From NCBI GenBank assembly GCA_046352935.1, contig JAXMGR010000009.1, forward strand, positions 1-64,000: DNA of 64,000 nt. Reading direction: 5' to 3'. The notes under the pieces are model-generated. The model did no database searches and was not told where the DNA came from. It saw only the letters and a program-made list of their open reading frames with translations. The stretch comes from CAYWMY01 sp046352935. GTDB lineage: Bacteria; Pseudomonadota; Gammaproteobacteria; Steroidobacterales; Steroidobacteraceae. The position numbers were made by a program, and so were the translations under genes. This document shows, in pieces, positions 51,384-61,150 of this stretch; the stretch's first letter is position 1; each line of letters starts with the position of its first letter.

Positions 51384-51701
51384 TGAACCCGATCCTCCGC
51401 GTGCCTTCCCCTCGCCTGATTCTACACACAGGACGGCCGACGGCCAGTCGGCGTGCGCACGGCGGCTCCATGGCCCGCGGCCGCGGCAATCGCGGCACCC
51501 TGGGGACCGGGGGCGCGGTCGAAGGCCGGGGAGGGCGCTTGCCGCACTGGCCGCGCCTCTTCACACTCGGGGAACGCCCGTGAACCCCGCGCTACGGGCC
51601 GGTCGGATGCCGGCGACGCAGAGCAGCCCTCGCGCGGGCTGTCCGGGGGCGGTGTGTCGGAATGCCGGGCCCGTGGTGACCGCAGCAGCCGTGAACCGAC
51701 C
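51384..51701. other. Intergenic, no gene seen
   Basis: This 318 bp region between the CBS gene (leftward) and the aminotransferase (rightward) has open frames on both strands, but none with a start site or recognisable domain. It should hold the two divergent promoters. Confidence 0.5.
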
Positions 51702-53099
51702 GTGACCCCACCCCTCGCCGGAATCCGCCGCAACTCCGTCGACGCGCTGCTCGCGGCTGAACGGCGTCGTTTCGCGGCGCGGAACCCGCGATCGGCGGCT
51801 CTTGCCGCCTCCAGCGCCGCGCACTGGCTCCAGGGTGTGCCGCTGCACTGGATGAGCGACTGGGGCCTGCCGTTCCCGCTCTTCTTCGCGACGGCCAGGG
51901 GGGCCGAAATCGAGGATGTCGACGGGCACCGCCTCGCGGATTTCTGTCTGGGCGACAGCGGCGCGATGTTCGGTCATTCGCCGCCGGCCGTCGTGGAGGC
52001 GGTCAGGGCGCGAGCAGGCGCCGGCCTGACCACGATGCTGCCCGGTGAGGACGTCGCCGCGGCCGGCGAACTCCTCGCCCGGACCTTCGGCCTGCCGTTC
52101 TGGCAGATGACACAGACCGCGTCCGATGCCAACCGTGCGGTGCTCCGCTGGGCGCGCGCCGTGACCGGGCGGCCGCGGGTGCTGGTGTTCGAGGCGTCCT
52201 ACCACGGCGCCGTCGACGACTGCTTCGTCGCGCTGGACGGGGACCGCACGGTCAACCGGCCCGGGCTCGTGGGGCAGGCGACGGACCTTTCCCGGGTCGC
52301 GGTCTGCGTGCCTTTCAACGATCCGGATGCACTGCAGGAGGCGCTGCGTGCGCGGGACGTCGCCTGCGTGCTGGCCGAGCCCGTCATGACGAACTGCGGC
52401 ATGGTGCCGCCGCAACCGGGCTTCCACGAGGCGCTGCGACAGCTGACGAGACGGTACGGCACGCTGCTCGCGATCGACGAGACCCACTGCCTGTCTTCGG
52501 GCCCCGGTGGCTACACGCGCTCCGCAGGGCTCGAGCCCGATTTCCTCGTGGTGGGCAAGGCCATCGCGGGCGGATTCCCCTGCGCGGTCTATGGCTTCAC
52601 GGCGGAGCTCGAAGCGCGCATCCGCGGGGTGCTGGCCGTGAAGCCCGCGGGACATTCCGGCATCGGCACGACGCTCGCGGGCAATCCGCTCGCGCTCGCG
52701 GCGCTGTGCGCCAACCTGCGGCACGTGATGACGCCGGCGGCCTACGAGCTCATGTTCGCCGCCGCGGCGCGACTGGAGGCCGGACTCACGGCGCTCATCG
52801 ACCGCGCTGGATTGCCGTGGCACGTCGGCCGCGTCGGCGCGCGCCTGGAGGTGAACTTCACGCGCCGCCCGCCACGGAACGGGCGCGAGGCGCTGGCCGC
52901 CCGGGCGGGTCCGCTGTCGGACGCGATCCGTCTCTTCCTGCTCGATCGCGGCCAGCTCATCACGCCGTTCCACGACATGATGCTGCTGTCGCCGGAGACG
53001 ACGGGACCACAGGTCGATGGGCTGGTGGCGGCCTGGGCGGAGTGCATGGACGAACTGCTGCGCGGGTGTGCTCCCGGGAGTGATGTGCATGCGGTTTGA
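51702..53099 (+). CDS. Class III aminotransferase (GSA-aminomutase-like)
   Basis: A 465-residue PLP enzyme. GTG 51702 chosen because the conserved region begins soon after. The PLP segment is LLAIDETHCLSSGPGGYTRSAG (Asp), and the Schiff-base Lys is in FLVVGKAIAGGFPCAVYGF. EASYHGAVDDCF and PAGHSGIGTTLAGNPL are also typical. It overlaps the glutamine-synthetase-like gene by 11 bp. Together they suggest gamma-glutamyl amine or amino acid catabolism. Confidence 0.86.
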   Translation: MTPPLAGIRRNSVDALLAAERRRFAARNPRSAALAASSAAHWLQGVPLHWMSDWGLPFPLFFATARGAEIEDVDGHRLADFCLGDSGAMFGHSPPAVVEAVRARAGAGLTTMLPGEDVAAAGELLARTFGLPFWQMTQTASDANRAVLRWARAVTGRPRVLVFEASYHGAVDDCFVALDGDRTVNRPGLVGQATDLSRVAVCVPFNDPDALQEALRARDVACVLAEPVMTNCGMVPPQPGFHEALRQLTRRYGTLLAIDETHCLSSGPGGYTRSAGLEPDFLVVGKAIAGGFPCAVYGFTAELEARIRGVLAVKPAGHSGIGTTLAGNPLALAALCANLRHVMTPAAYELMFAAAARLEAGLTALIDRAGLPWHVGRVGARLEVNFTRRPPRNGREALAARAGPLSDAIRLFLLDRGQLITPFHDMMLLSPETTGPQVDGLVAAWAECMDELLRGCAPGSDVHAV

Positions 53100-54447
53100 C
53101 GATTCCGAGGCGTTGCGGTTCCTGGAGCTGCATCCGGACATCGAGGCGGTGCAGATCCTGATCACCGACGGCAACGGCGTCGCGCGCGGCAAGTCGATCG
53201 CGCGCGAGGAACTGCTGCCGCTGTACCGGCAGGGGCGAAACGTCGCCGGCTCCATCCTCGGGCTCGACACGCGCGGTGAGGACGTCGAGGAGACCGGGCT
53301 GGTCTGGCGCGTCGGAGATGCGGACAAGCTGTGCCGTCCCGTGCCGGGGACGCTGGTGCGGGCACCGTGGCTGGAGCGCCCGACCGCGCAGCTGCTGATG
53401 ACCATGTACGAACCCGACGGCGTCCCGGCTGCCGCTGATCCGCGCCATGTCCTCGCGCGCGTCGTGCGCCGGCTCGAGGCCGACGGGCTCAGGCCCGTCG
53501 TGGCGGCCGAGCTGGAGTTCTACCTCGTCGAGCGCGACGGGGGGCGTATCCGGCCGGCGCGCGGCCTCCTGCACACGGAGGAGCCACGCCGCCTGGACGC
53601 TTATGGTCTCGACAAGCTCGACGACATGGCTCCACTGTTCGACGGGATCTACCGGGCGGCGGCGCTGCAGGAACTGCCGGTGCGGACTCTGATGGCGGAG
53701 TACGCGCCGGGCCAGTTCGAGGTCACGCTCGAACACCGCTCCGACGCACTGCGCGCGGCCGACGATGCGGTGCAGTGGAAGCGCCTGGTGCGCGGGGTTG
53801 CCTCGCGGCACGGGCGCATCGCGACCTTCATGGCCAAGCCCTTCACGGAGCACGCGGGCAGTGGCATGCACATCCACGTCAGCCTGGCCGACGCCGACGG
53901 GAACAACCTGTTCGGTGACGACGATCCCGCGGGCAGTCCGATGCTGCGCCACGCCATCGGCGGTCTGCGGGCGACCATGGCCGACGGCATGGCGGTATTC
54001 GCGCCGAACGCCAATTCCTACCGGCGCTTCCGCCGCATGTCCTACGCTCCGGTTGCACCCACCTGGGGTGTCAACAACCGCTCCGTGGGATTACGTATTC
54101 CGGCGGGACCGCCGCCGAGCCGTCACATCGAGCACCGTTCGTGCGGGGCCGATGCGAATCCCTATCTGGCAATTGCGACTGTGCTCGCAGGCGCGCATTT
54201 CGGCATCGTGCATAAATGCGATCCGGGACCTGCGGTGACCGGCAACGGCTACGAGAGTGCGGCCGCCGATGCGCTGCCGACCGACTGGCAGACGGCGCTC
54301 GATCTCGCCGCGCGATCGCCCTTCCTGCGGGATTGTCTCGGCGACGGCTTCTTGCGCGTGTTCCTTGCATTGAAGCGTGCCGAGTACGAGCGCTCCACCG
54401 CGCAGGTGTCCGACATCGACTACGACTGGTACCTGAGGTTGGCCTGA
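53089..54447 (+). CDS. Glutamine synthetase family protein (gamma-glutamyl-amine ligase-like)
   Basis: A 452-residue GlnA-fold enzyme: VQILITDGNGVARGKSIARE (the shorter beta-grasp of PuuA-like members), VAAELEFYLVE with metal Glu, AEYAPGQFEVTLEH, FMAKPFTEHAGSGMHIHVSL with the catalytic loop His, and NRSVGLRIP. The lack of an adenylylation Tyr region and the aminotransferase partner fit the PuuA-type (gamma-glutamylpolyamine synthetase) branch rather than GlnA. The exact amine is not known. ATG 53089 has GGGAG 8 bp upstream. Confidence 0.85.
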   Translation: MRFDDSEALRFLELHPDIEAVQILITDGNGVARGKSIAREELLPLYRQGRNVAGSILGLDTRGEDVEETGLVWRVGDADKLCRPVPGTLVRAPWLERPTAQLLMTMYEPDGVPAAADPRHVLARVVRRLEADGLRPVVAAELEFYLVERDGGRIRPARGLLHTEEPRRLDAYGLDKLDDMAPLFDGIYRAAALQELPVRTLMAEYAPGQFEVTLEHRSDALRAADDAVQWKRLVRGVASRHGRIATFMAKPFTEHAGSGMHIHVSLADADGNNLFGDDDPAGSPMLRHAIGGLRATMADGMAVFAPNANSYRRFRRMSYAPVAPTWGVNNRSVGLRIPAGPPPSRHIEHRSCGADANPYLAIATVLAGAHFGIVHKCDPGPAVTGNGYESAAADALPTDWQTALDLAARSPFLRDCLGDGFLRVFLALKRAEYERSTAQVSDIDYDWYLRLA

Positions 54448-54451
54448 AACC

Positions 54452-55297
54452 ATGCCCCGAACGACGACATCCAGGTCTCACGCAACCGCCGTGAAGGCCG
54501 TCCACCTTCGCCGTCTCTACACGGACTGCCGCTTCGGCCAGCTGCACGTGCGCAGCGCCTTTCCCCCGAGCGGCGGCTTCGACGAGGAGCGCACCCTCAT
54601 CTGCCTGCACGATGCGGGCGCGTCGAGCGCGGTGTTCGGTGCGCTGCTCGCGGAGTTCGGTCGCGACCGGTCGGTCTATGCGCCGGACCTCCCGGGTACC
54701 GGGGCCTCCGAGACCCACACGGCGCCGCGCAGCATCGAGGATCACGCCGCGGCCGTGAGCGATTTCGTGGATGGTCTGCGGATCCGCGAGTTCGACATCG
54801 TGGCCATGCGCGTGGGGTCGCAGATCGCGCTCGAGGTGGCGCTGGCTCTCCCCGCGCGCGTCCGGCACCTGGTGCTCGTGGGCGTGCCCTGCCTGTCGGC
54901 CGAGGAACGGCGCGCGCGCGGGTCGGTGACGGCCTGGCAGCCGCCGCGGGAGGATGGCGCACACCTGGTCGATGCGTGGCGCGGCCTGCGCGCGACGCTC
55001 GGATCCGGGGTCGCCCTCGATGAGCTCCATGCCGAGTTCGCCGAGCGCCTGCGCAACGCGGCGGGTGGTGCGCAGATCGCGGCCGCGGGTCTCGCCCATC
55101 CGGTGGCGGAGCGGCTGATGCTCGTCAAGCAGCCCACGCTCGTGCTCCGTCCCCGGGACGATCTGGCCGAGGTTTCATTGCGCGCCGCGGCGCTGATCCC
55201 GGGTGCCCGCTGCATGGACATCGTTGGCGGCCCGCTGCCGCTGCGCGAGCTGGATGTGGCGCTGGCGCAGCATCTGCGTGCCTTCCTCGACGGCTGA
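54452..55297 (+). CDS. Alpha/beta hydrolase fold protein lacking the catalytic Ser
   Basis: A 281-residue alpha/beta hydrolase: TLICLHDAGASSAVFGALLAEF, YAPDLPGTGASETH, and the nucleophile-elbow position FDIVAMRVGSQIALEVALAL. The expected G-x-S-x-G reads A-M-R-V-G, so Arg replaces the Ser. A C-terminal His is not obvious. It is probably non-catalytic (a scaffold or ligand-binding protein). It follows the glutamine-synthetase-like gene by 4 bp, so it is part of the same operon. Confidence 0.82.
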   Translation: MPRTTTSRSHATAVKAVHLRRLYTDCRFGQLHVRSAFPPSGGFDEERTLICLHDAGASSAVFGALLAEFGRDRSVYAPDLPGTGASETHTAPRSIEDHAAAVSDFVDGLRIREFDIVAMRVGSQIALEVALALPARVRHLVLVGVPCLSAEERRARGSVTAWQPPREDGAHLVDAWRGLRATLGSGVALDELHAEFAERLRNAAGGAQIAAAGLAHPVAERLMLVKQPTLVLRPRDDLAEVSLRAAALIPGARCMDIVGGPLPLRELDVALAQHLRAFLDG

Positions 55298-55463
55298 GGT
55301 CCGCTGCGCCGGGTGGGGCGCGTCGGCCGTGTCCTGCCCGGGCGTGCCTTCGGCGCGCCGTCCTGCACGCGCCCTCGCGTTCTGAGATCATGAGAACCAG
55401 CCCACGGACCGTCCGTGCGGCCCGCCGGGATACTGTCGGTACAGCGGTGGCGCAGAATTCCAC

Positions 55464-57125
55464 ATGACCAGTCCGATCAGCGACGACCAGGACGATCTCG
55501 ACCGCACCGACAGGCTGCCGGTGCTGCGCGTCAGTGAGGCCGCCGAGGAGTTCCCGGAGTTCGATCCTTCGGCCACGGTCGTCATCGATCCCGCAGTGCA
55601 GGCCCGCGTCGAGGAGCTGGAGACGCGTCTCGCCGGACGCGAGGGCGAGCTCGCGGAGCTGCGCGAGACGCTCGGGCGGCGTGGCGAGGTCGACGCCGAA
55701 CTCGAGAACCAGGTCGAACGCCTGCGGGTGCAGCTGCGCTCCATGGAGCAACGCGCCACCGAACTTGCCGGCACGGCGGATCGGCTGGCGGACGTCGAGC
55801 GCTCGCGAGCGGCTCTCGAGGCCGAGTTGCAGCGGCTGCGGAGTGATTCCTCCGATCTGCATTCATCCCGCGACGAGCTGACCCGCGAGCGGGATCGCCT
55901 CGCCGCCGAGCGCCAGGCCGAGCGCGCCGGCCTGCAGGAGGAGATCGTCCGCCTCGGGGCCGAGGCGCGCCGACTGCAGGAGGATCTCGGTGGCCGGCAG
56001 GTGGCGTTCGCACAGCTCGATGCAGAGCGCGCGCGCATCGACTCGGAGCTGGGGTCGGTCCGGAGCCGGCTCGAAGCGGAACTGCGGGACGCCGGCGAGC
56101 GTCACCGGGCCGAGATCGACGGCCTGCGCGCTGAACTGGCCCGGGAACGCGACGCGCACCGGGCCCTGCGGGACGAGCGGACCGCGCTGGAGCAGGAAAA
56201 GCTGCAGCAGGCGGCGCGCCAGGGCGACGAGGTCGCGAGGCTGCAGCTGGAAGTCGCGAGGCTCGAACGCGAGATCGGCGAGGCGCAAGATGCGGCGCGT
56301 GTGCAGGAGCGCGACCTCGCGGTCGCGCGCCGCGAGAGCGGTCGGGTTGCGACGTTGCGCGCGGGCCTGGAACGCACGATCCACGAACGCGACACACAGA
56401 TCGAGACCCTGCTGGAGCGTCTGCGTTCGCGCGAGGCCCGGCAGCGGATGGACGAGGAACTGCGCGATTCGGCGCAGCGCGCGTCCAGGCATGCGCTGGA
56501 GGAGATGGGGCTCGCAGGACGTCTCGCGGCGATCGAGCAGGCACTCGGCGCCCGCGATACCGCGAACACCGAGCTCGAGTCGCGACTCACCGGGCTGTTG
56601 CAGCAGCTCGCCGCCGCGCAGGAAGATCTCGCGACGGCCACGAAGGCGGCTGCCCGGGCCACGAGCGAGGCTGCGGCCGCCCATGCAGCTGCGATCGCGG
56701 CCGAGGCCGCCGCCGCTGCCGAGACGCGGGCGCGTATCGAAGCGGAGGCCCGCGAGCGGGCGGCCGAGGAGGCGCGCCGCACGGCGGAGGCCGCGGCCGC
56801 GCAGGCCTCTGCGGTAGCCAGTCGCTACCTCACCCGTATCGACGACGAGTCCGGCGTCGTCTACATGCTCACGGCACCCCGCATCGTCGTCGGCCGCGGC
56901 AAGAACTGCGACCTCGTCGTTTCCGAATCCTATGTGAGCGGCCGCCACGCGCTGCTGCGCCTCGGCCCGGAACTCACGGTCGTCGAGGACAGCGGCAGCA
57001 CCAACGGCGTGTTCGTGAACGGCAGACGCGTGCGACGGGAAGAATTGCGCGACGGCGACGTCGTGTCCTTCGGCCGCGCACGGTTCCGCTTCCATTCCCG
57101 CGGCCCCGTGACCGCCGGCGGTTGA
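55464..57125 (+). CDS. Coiled-coil FHA-domain protein
   Basis: A 553-residue protein. Residues ~45-450 are a nearly continuous coiled coil (RVEELETRLAGREGELAELR, and an Ala-rich stretch AAAHAAAIAAEAAAAAETRA). The last ~95 residues form an FHA domain with all key residues: APRIVVGRGKNCDLVVSESY, SGRHALLRLG and DSGSTNGVFVNGRRV. The FHA binds phospho-Thr peptides, so this may be a Ser/Thr-kinase-regulated scaffold. No kinase gene is adjacent. Confidence 0.9.
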   Translation: MTSPISDDQDDLDRTDRLPVLRVSEAAEEFPEFDPSATVVIDPAVQARVEELETRLAGREGELAELRETLGRRGEVDAELENQVERLRVQLRSMEQRATELAGTADRLADVERSRAALEAELQRLRSDSSDLHSSRDELTRERDRLAAERQAERAGLQEEIVRLGAEARRLQEDLGGRQVAFAQLDAERARIDSELGSVRSRLEAELRDAGERHRAEIDGLRAELARERDAHRALRDERTALEQEKLQQAARQGDEVARLQLEVARLEREIGEAQDAARVQERDLAVARRESGRVATLRAGLERTIHERDTQIETLLERLRSREARQRMDEELRDSAQRASRHALEEMGLAGRLAAIEQALGARDTANTELESRLTGLLQQLAAAQEDLATATKAAARATSEAAAAHAAAIAAEAAAAAETRARIEAEARERAAEEARRTAEAAAAQASAVASRYLTRIDDESGVVYMLTAPRIVVGRGKNCDLVVSESYVSGRHALLRLGPELTVVEDSGSTNGVFVNGRRVRREELRDGDVVSFGRARFRFHSRGPVTAGG

Positions 57126-57135
57126 CCCCGCTGTC

Positions 57136-57156
57136 GCGGCCGGCATCGCCGGCCGC
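57136..57156 (+). terminator. Perfect 9 bp hairpin after the FHA gene
   Basis: GCGGCCGGC-ATC-GCCGGCCGC, 10 bp after the FHA stop. There is no U-tract, so it is only a possible transcript end or processing site. Confidence 0.35.
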
Positions 57157-57251
57157 GTCGAAGCCCCGACGCCCCGGGGCATCCTCCCGGCCCGCCGCAG
57201 GACCGCACGAGTCCTGCTAATGTACGCCGCTTTCCCGCCCTGGAACGCGCA

Positions 57252-58769
57252 ATGGAAGAAGGCTATCTGCAGCGGGTGCTGCGGGCGTCCGTCTACGACG
57301 TCGCGATCGAGTCACCACTCGAGGCGGCGCCGCGCCTCTCGCGCCGTGTCGGCAACGATGTGCTCTTCAAGCGCGAGGACCTGCAGCCGGTCTTCTCGTT
57401 CAAGCTGCGCGGGGCCTACAACCGCATCGCCAACCTCGATGCGGATCAGGCGGCGCGAGGTGTCATCTGCGCGTCGGCAGGCAACCACGCCCAGGGCGTG
57501 GCGCTCTCGGCGCGCCGGCGTGGCATCCGCGCGGTCATCGTGATGCCGCAGACCACTCCGTCGATCAAGGTCGAGGCCGTGAAGGCCCTGGGCGGCGAGG
57601 CAGTGCTGCACGGCGACGACTACGACTCCGCCTACGAGCACGCGCTCGGCCTGATGCGCAACGAGGGTCTGACCTTCGTCCATCCGTTCGACGATCCCGA
57701 CGTCATCGCCGGGCAGGGCACGATCGGCATGGAGATCCTCAAGCAGCGGCCCGGGGGCGTGGACGCGATCTTCGTGCCGGTCGGTGGCGGTGGGCTGATC
57801 GGCGGCATCGCCGCCTACGTGAAGTCGCTGAATCCCTCGATCCGCATCATCGGCGTCGAGCCGGAAGACGCGGCCAGCATGTCGGCAGCGCTGGCGCACG
57901 GCGCGATCGTGACGCTGGACCGCGTCGGCATCTTCCACGACGGCGTGGCGGTCCGGCGCGTGGGCACGGAGACGTTCCGGCTCGCGCAGCGCTACGTCGA
58001 CGAGATGGTGCTCGCGACCACCGATGAAACCTGCGCGGCCATCCAGGCGATCTTCGAGGACACCCGCGGGATCGCGGAACCCGCCGGTGCGATCGCGGTC
58101 GCCGGCATGCGGAAGTGGGTGGAGCGCAACGGTGTGCGCGGCCTCACGCTCGTGACGGTGAACTCCGGCGCGAACATGAATTTCGACCGCCTGCGCCATG
58201 TCGCCGAGCGCGCCGATCTGGGCGCCGCGCGCGAGGCGCTGTTCGCCGTCGAGATCCCGGAGCGTCCCGGCAGCTTCCTGCGTTTCTGCGCGGTGCTCGG
58301 CCGGCGCAGCGTGACCGAATTCAACTACCGCTACCAGGATGCGGCCCGCGCACAGATCTTCGTCGGCATCGCGCTCGCGGGCGGCCGTGAGGAACGCGAG
58401 TCCCTGGCGGCCGCCATCCGCGCCGAGGGTTTCCCGGTCGTCGACATGAGCGACAACGAGATGGCGAAGCTGCACGTCCGCTACATGGTGGGTGGCCGCG
58501 CCGCCGGCCTCGCCGACGAGCTGCTGTTCCGCTTCGAGTTCCCGGAGCGCCCGGGGGCGCTGCTCCGGTTCCTGCAGGCGGTGGGTTCGCGCTGGAACAT
58601 CAGCCTGTTCCACTACCGCAATCATGGTTCCGACTACGGGCGCGTGCTCGCCGGCATCCAGGTGCCGGCGCCCGACCGCGCCGAGTTCATGACCCACCTC
58701 GACGATCTCGGTTTCGAGTTCCGCGAGGAGACCGACAACCCGGCCTACCGGATGTTCCTGGGTTCCTGA
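57252..58769 (+). CDS. ilvA: Threonine ammonia-lyase (threonine dehydratase), biosynthetic
   Basis: A 505-residue PLP enzyme. VFSFKLRGAYNRIANLDADQ holds the PLP Lys, SAGNHAQGVALSA and VPVGGGGLIGGIAAY bind the phosphate. The C-terminus (~325-505) has two ACT-like regulatory domains (REALFAVEIPERPGSFLRFC and ELLFRFEFPERPGALLRFL), so it is the isoleucine-feedback-regulated enzyme. It supplies 2-oxobutanoate for isoleucine, linking it with ilvB and ilvH here. Confidence 0.95.
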   Translation: MEEGYLQRVLRASVYDVAIESPLEAAPRLSRRVGNDVLFKREDLQPVFSFKLRGAYNRIANLDADQAARGVICASAGNHAQGVALSARRRGIRAVIVMPQTTPSIKVEAVKALGGEAVLHGDDYDSAYEHALGLMRNEGLTFVHPFDDPDVIAGQGTIGMEILKQRPGGVDAIFVPVGGGGLIGGIAAYVKSLNPSIRIIGVEPEDAASMSAALAHGAIVTLDRVGIFHDGVAVRRVGTETFRLAQRYVDEMVLATTDETCAAIQAIFEDTRGIAEPAGAIAVAGMRKWVERNGVRGLTLVTVNSGANMNFDRLRHVAERADLGAAREALFAVEIPERPGSFLRFCAVLGRRSVTEFNYRYQDAARAQIFVGIALAGGREERESLAAAIRAEGFPVVDMSDNEMAKLHVRYMVGGRAAGLADELLFRFEFPERPGALLRFLQAVGSRWNISLFHYRNHGSDYGRVLAGIQVPAPDRAEFMTHLDDLGFEFREETDNPAYRMFLGS

Positions 58770-58887
58770 CTCCACCAGTCCCCGTGCACGGGCGTGGCAG
58801 CATGCGGATGGCGGACCGGCCGATGTGCAATACTCACCGCGGGCCTTGGGGTGCCGTGGCTGCAGGTAAGGAAGCCAGGCCCGTTTC

Positions 58888-60204
58888 ATGCTCGGCGACA
58901 TCGTCATTCTCGCACTGCTGCTGCTCGTCAACGGTTTCTTCGCGATGGCCGAGCTCGCGGTTGTCTCCGCGCGCCGTGTGCGGCTCCTGCAGGCCGCTTC
59001 GGCCGGGAGCAACGGGGCGCGCGCCGCGCTGCGTCTGCTCGACGAGCCGACGCGCTTCCTCTCGACGGTGCAGATCGGCATCACGCTGGTCGGCGTGCTG
59101 GCCGGCGTGTACAGCGGCGCCAAGTTCGCCGAGCCGCTGCAGGAGCTGCTGCAGGCATGGCCATTGCTCGCGCCGCACGCCGAGGTCGTCGCCTTCGGCG
59201 TGGTCGTCCTGATCGTGACCTATCTGTCCCTGGTCGTCGGCGAGCTCGTACCGAAGCGCTGGGCGCTCGCACATCCGGAGCGCATCGCCGCTGCCGTGTC
59301 GGTGCCGATGGAGTGGATTGCGCGGGCCAGCGCGCCGCTCGTGTGGCTGCTGCAGCGCTCGACCGAGTCGCTGCTGCGTCTGCTCGGCATGAAATCCGTG
59401 CCGCGCAGCGTGATGACCGAGGAGGAGATCCGCGCGCTGATCGCCGAGGGCGCGCGAGAGGGCGTGTTCCTGCACGCCGAGCAGCAGATGATCGAGGGCG
59501 TGCTCAAGCTCGCTGACCGCAACGTGCGCAGCATCATGGTGCCGCGCGGCGACATCGTATGGCTCGATGCCGACGACGATGCCGCGACCGTGGCCGCCGC
59601 GATGCGCACCAGCGGGCACTCACGCTACCTCGTCTGTCGCGGCGATCTCGAGGGCCTGGTGGGCGTGGTGCAGACCGGCGACCTGCTCGCCTGGCTGCAG
59701 GGTGAGGGCGAGCCTGATCTCGCGCGTCGCGCGCGGCCGCCGCTCGTGGTGCAGGAGTCCACCTCGATACTGCGCATGCTCGACCTGTTCCGCGCATCTG
59801 CGCTGCACCTGGCCGTGGTCGTCGACGAGCACGGCTCGGTGGAGGGCATCGCGACGCCCACGGACATCCTCGCGGCGATCGCGGGCGAGCTGCCGGACGC
59901 CGGCAGCCTCGATGCACCGACGGCGGTGCGCCGTGAGGACGAGTCCTGGCTCATCGACGGGCGCATGGCGATCGACGGAGTCGAGCGCCTGCTGGCCTGC
60001 GAGGGCATGGCGCGTGGCGACGACTACACGACGCTCGCCGGATTCGTGCTCGCGGAACTCGGGCACCTGCCCGCCACGGGCGAGCGTTTCAGCTGGCGGG
60101 ACCTGGATTTCGAGGTGATCGACATGGACGGGCGGCGCATCGATCAGCTGCTGGTGCGGAGGCGCTTGCGGGGCGCGATGGAGGCGGGCGATGGCGCGCC
60201 GTGA
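58888..60204 (+). CDS. HlyC/CorC-family membrane protein (CNNM, CBS, CorC)
   Basis: A 438-residue protein: N-terminal CNNM/DUF21 domain with about four helices (LALLLLVNGFFAMAELAVVS, FLSTVQIGITLVGVLAGVYSG), then two CBS domains (~205-330), then a C-terminal CorC/HlyC-type FAD-like domain (SLDAPTAVRREDESWLIDGR). The family is implicated in Mg/Co efflux or regulation. Membrane inserted. Confidence 0.9.
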   Translation: MLGDIVILALLLLVNGFFAMAELAVVSARRVRLLQAASAGSNGARAALRLLDEPTRFLSTVQIGITLVGVLAGVYSGAKFAEPLQELLQAWPLLAPHAEVVAFGVVVLIVTYLSLVVGELVPKRWALAHPERIAAAVSVPMEWIARASAPLVWLLQRSTESLLRLLGMKSVPRSVMTEEEIRALIAEGAREGVFLHAEQQMIEGVLKLADRNVRSIMVPRGDIVWLDADDDAATVAAAMRTSGHSRYLVCRGDLEGLVGVVQTGDLLAWLQGEGEPDLARRARPPLVVQESTSILRMLDLFRASALHLAVVVDEHGSVEGIATPTDILAAIAGELPDAGSLDAPTAVRREDESWLIDGRMAIDGVERLLACEGMARGDDYTTLAGFVLAELGHLPATGERFSWRDLDFEVIDMDGRRIDQLLVRRRLRGAMEAGDGAP

Positions 60205-61105
60205 TGCATCCCTGCGGACGACGGCCTATGTGCCCCGGCGCGTGGCCGAGCAGAAACGTGTCAGGCTGCGCGGCCTCGATCACCACGTGCTCCGGTGGGG
60301 CCCGGCGTCGGACGATCCGATCGTGCTGCTGCACGGCTTCCTGGACACCGCCGAGACCTGGCAGTTCGTGGTTGACCAGCTGCCCGAGGACTGGCCGCTG
60401 CTTGCATTGGACTGGCGCGGCTTCGGTCGTACCGACTGGGCGGCGGGAGGGTACTGGTTCCCCGACTACTACGCCGATCTGGAAGCCCTGCTGCAGCAGT
60501 TCTGCGCGCAGCCGCGCGCGCGGCTCGTCGGGCACAGCATGGGCGGCAACATCGCGCTGGCCTACGCCGGCATCCGGCCCGAGCGCGTCGGCCGGGTGGT
60601 CAATCTCGAGGGCTTCGGTCTCGTGCGCAGCGATCCGCGCCAGGCGCCGGCGCGCCTCGCACGCTGGCTGGACGAAGCGGTGGAACAGCCGGAGTTCAAC
60701 AGCTACACCGGATTCGAGGAGTTCGCGCGGCTGCTGCTGCGGCGCAATCCCCGGCTGACCGCGGAGCGCGCCCTGTTCATCGCGCGCGCCTGGGCGCGGG
60801 AGCAGCCGGATGGACGCGTGCGGATCTCGGCCGACCCCGCCCACAAGCGGTTGAATCCCTACATCTACCGCCGCGACGAGCTGGAGGCCTGCTGGCGCGA
60901 GATCCGCGCACCCGTTCTCCTGGTGGCCGGCCAGTCGTCCGACTACCGCACGAGACTCGGCGCCGACGGTGACTACGACCGCTTCAGCGAGCTGATCGCC
61001 GGCGTCGCGATCGCGGAGATCCCCGGGGCGAGTCACATGCTGCACCACGAGCAGCCGGAGGCGGTCGCGGCGGTCGTCGCCGCATTCCTGCGGGAAGGAA
61101 CCTGA
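60191..61105 (+). CDS. Alpha/beta hydrolase (active-site intact)
   Basis: A 304-residue alpha/beta hydrolase with HGFLDTAETWQF (oxyanion), LLALDWRGFGRTDW, nucleophile elbow VGHSMGGNIAL, and the likely His in PGASHMLHHEQPE. It overlaps the CorC-like gene by 14 bp (ATG 60191), so it is co-translated. The substrate cannot be predicted. In contrast to the protein at 54.5 kb, the catalytic Ser is present. Confidence 0.88.
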   Translation: MARRDASLRTTAYVPRRVAEQKRVRLRGLDHHVLRWGPASDDPIVLLHGFLDTAETWQFVVDQLPEDWPLLALDWRGFGRTDWAAGGYWFPDYYADLEALLQQFCAQPRARLVGHSMGGNIALAYAGIRPERVGRVVNLEGFGLVRSDPRQAPARLARWLDEAVEQPEFNSYTGFEEFARLLLRRNPRLTAERALFIARAWAREQPDGRVRISADPAHKRLNPYIYRRDELEACWREIRAPVLLVAGQSSDYRTRLGADGDYDRFSELIAGVAIAEIPGASHMLHHEQPEAVAAVVAAFLREGT

Positions 61106-61150
61106 CCCCCGTCGCGCTCAAGATTCGCCGCGCGCGGCCGCCAAGCCGAC

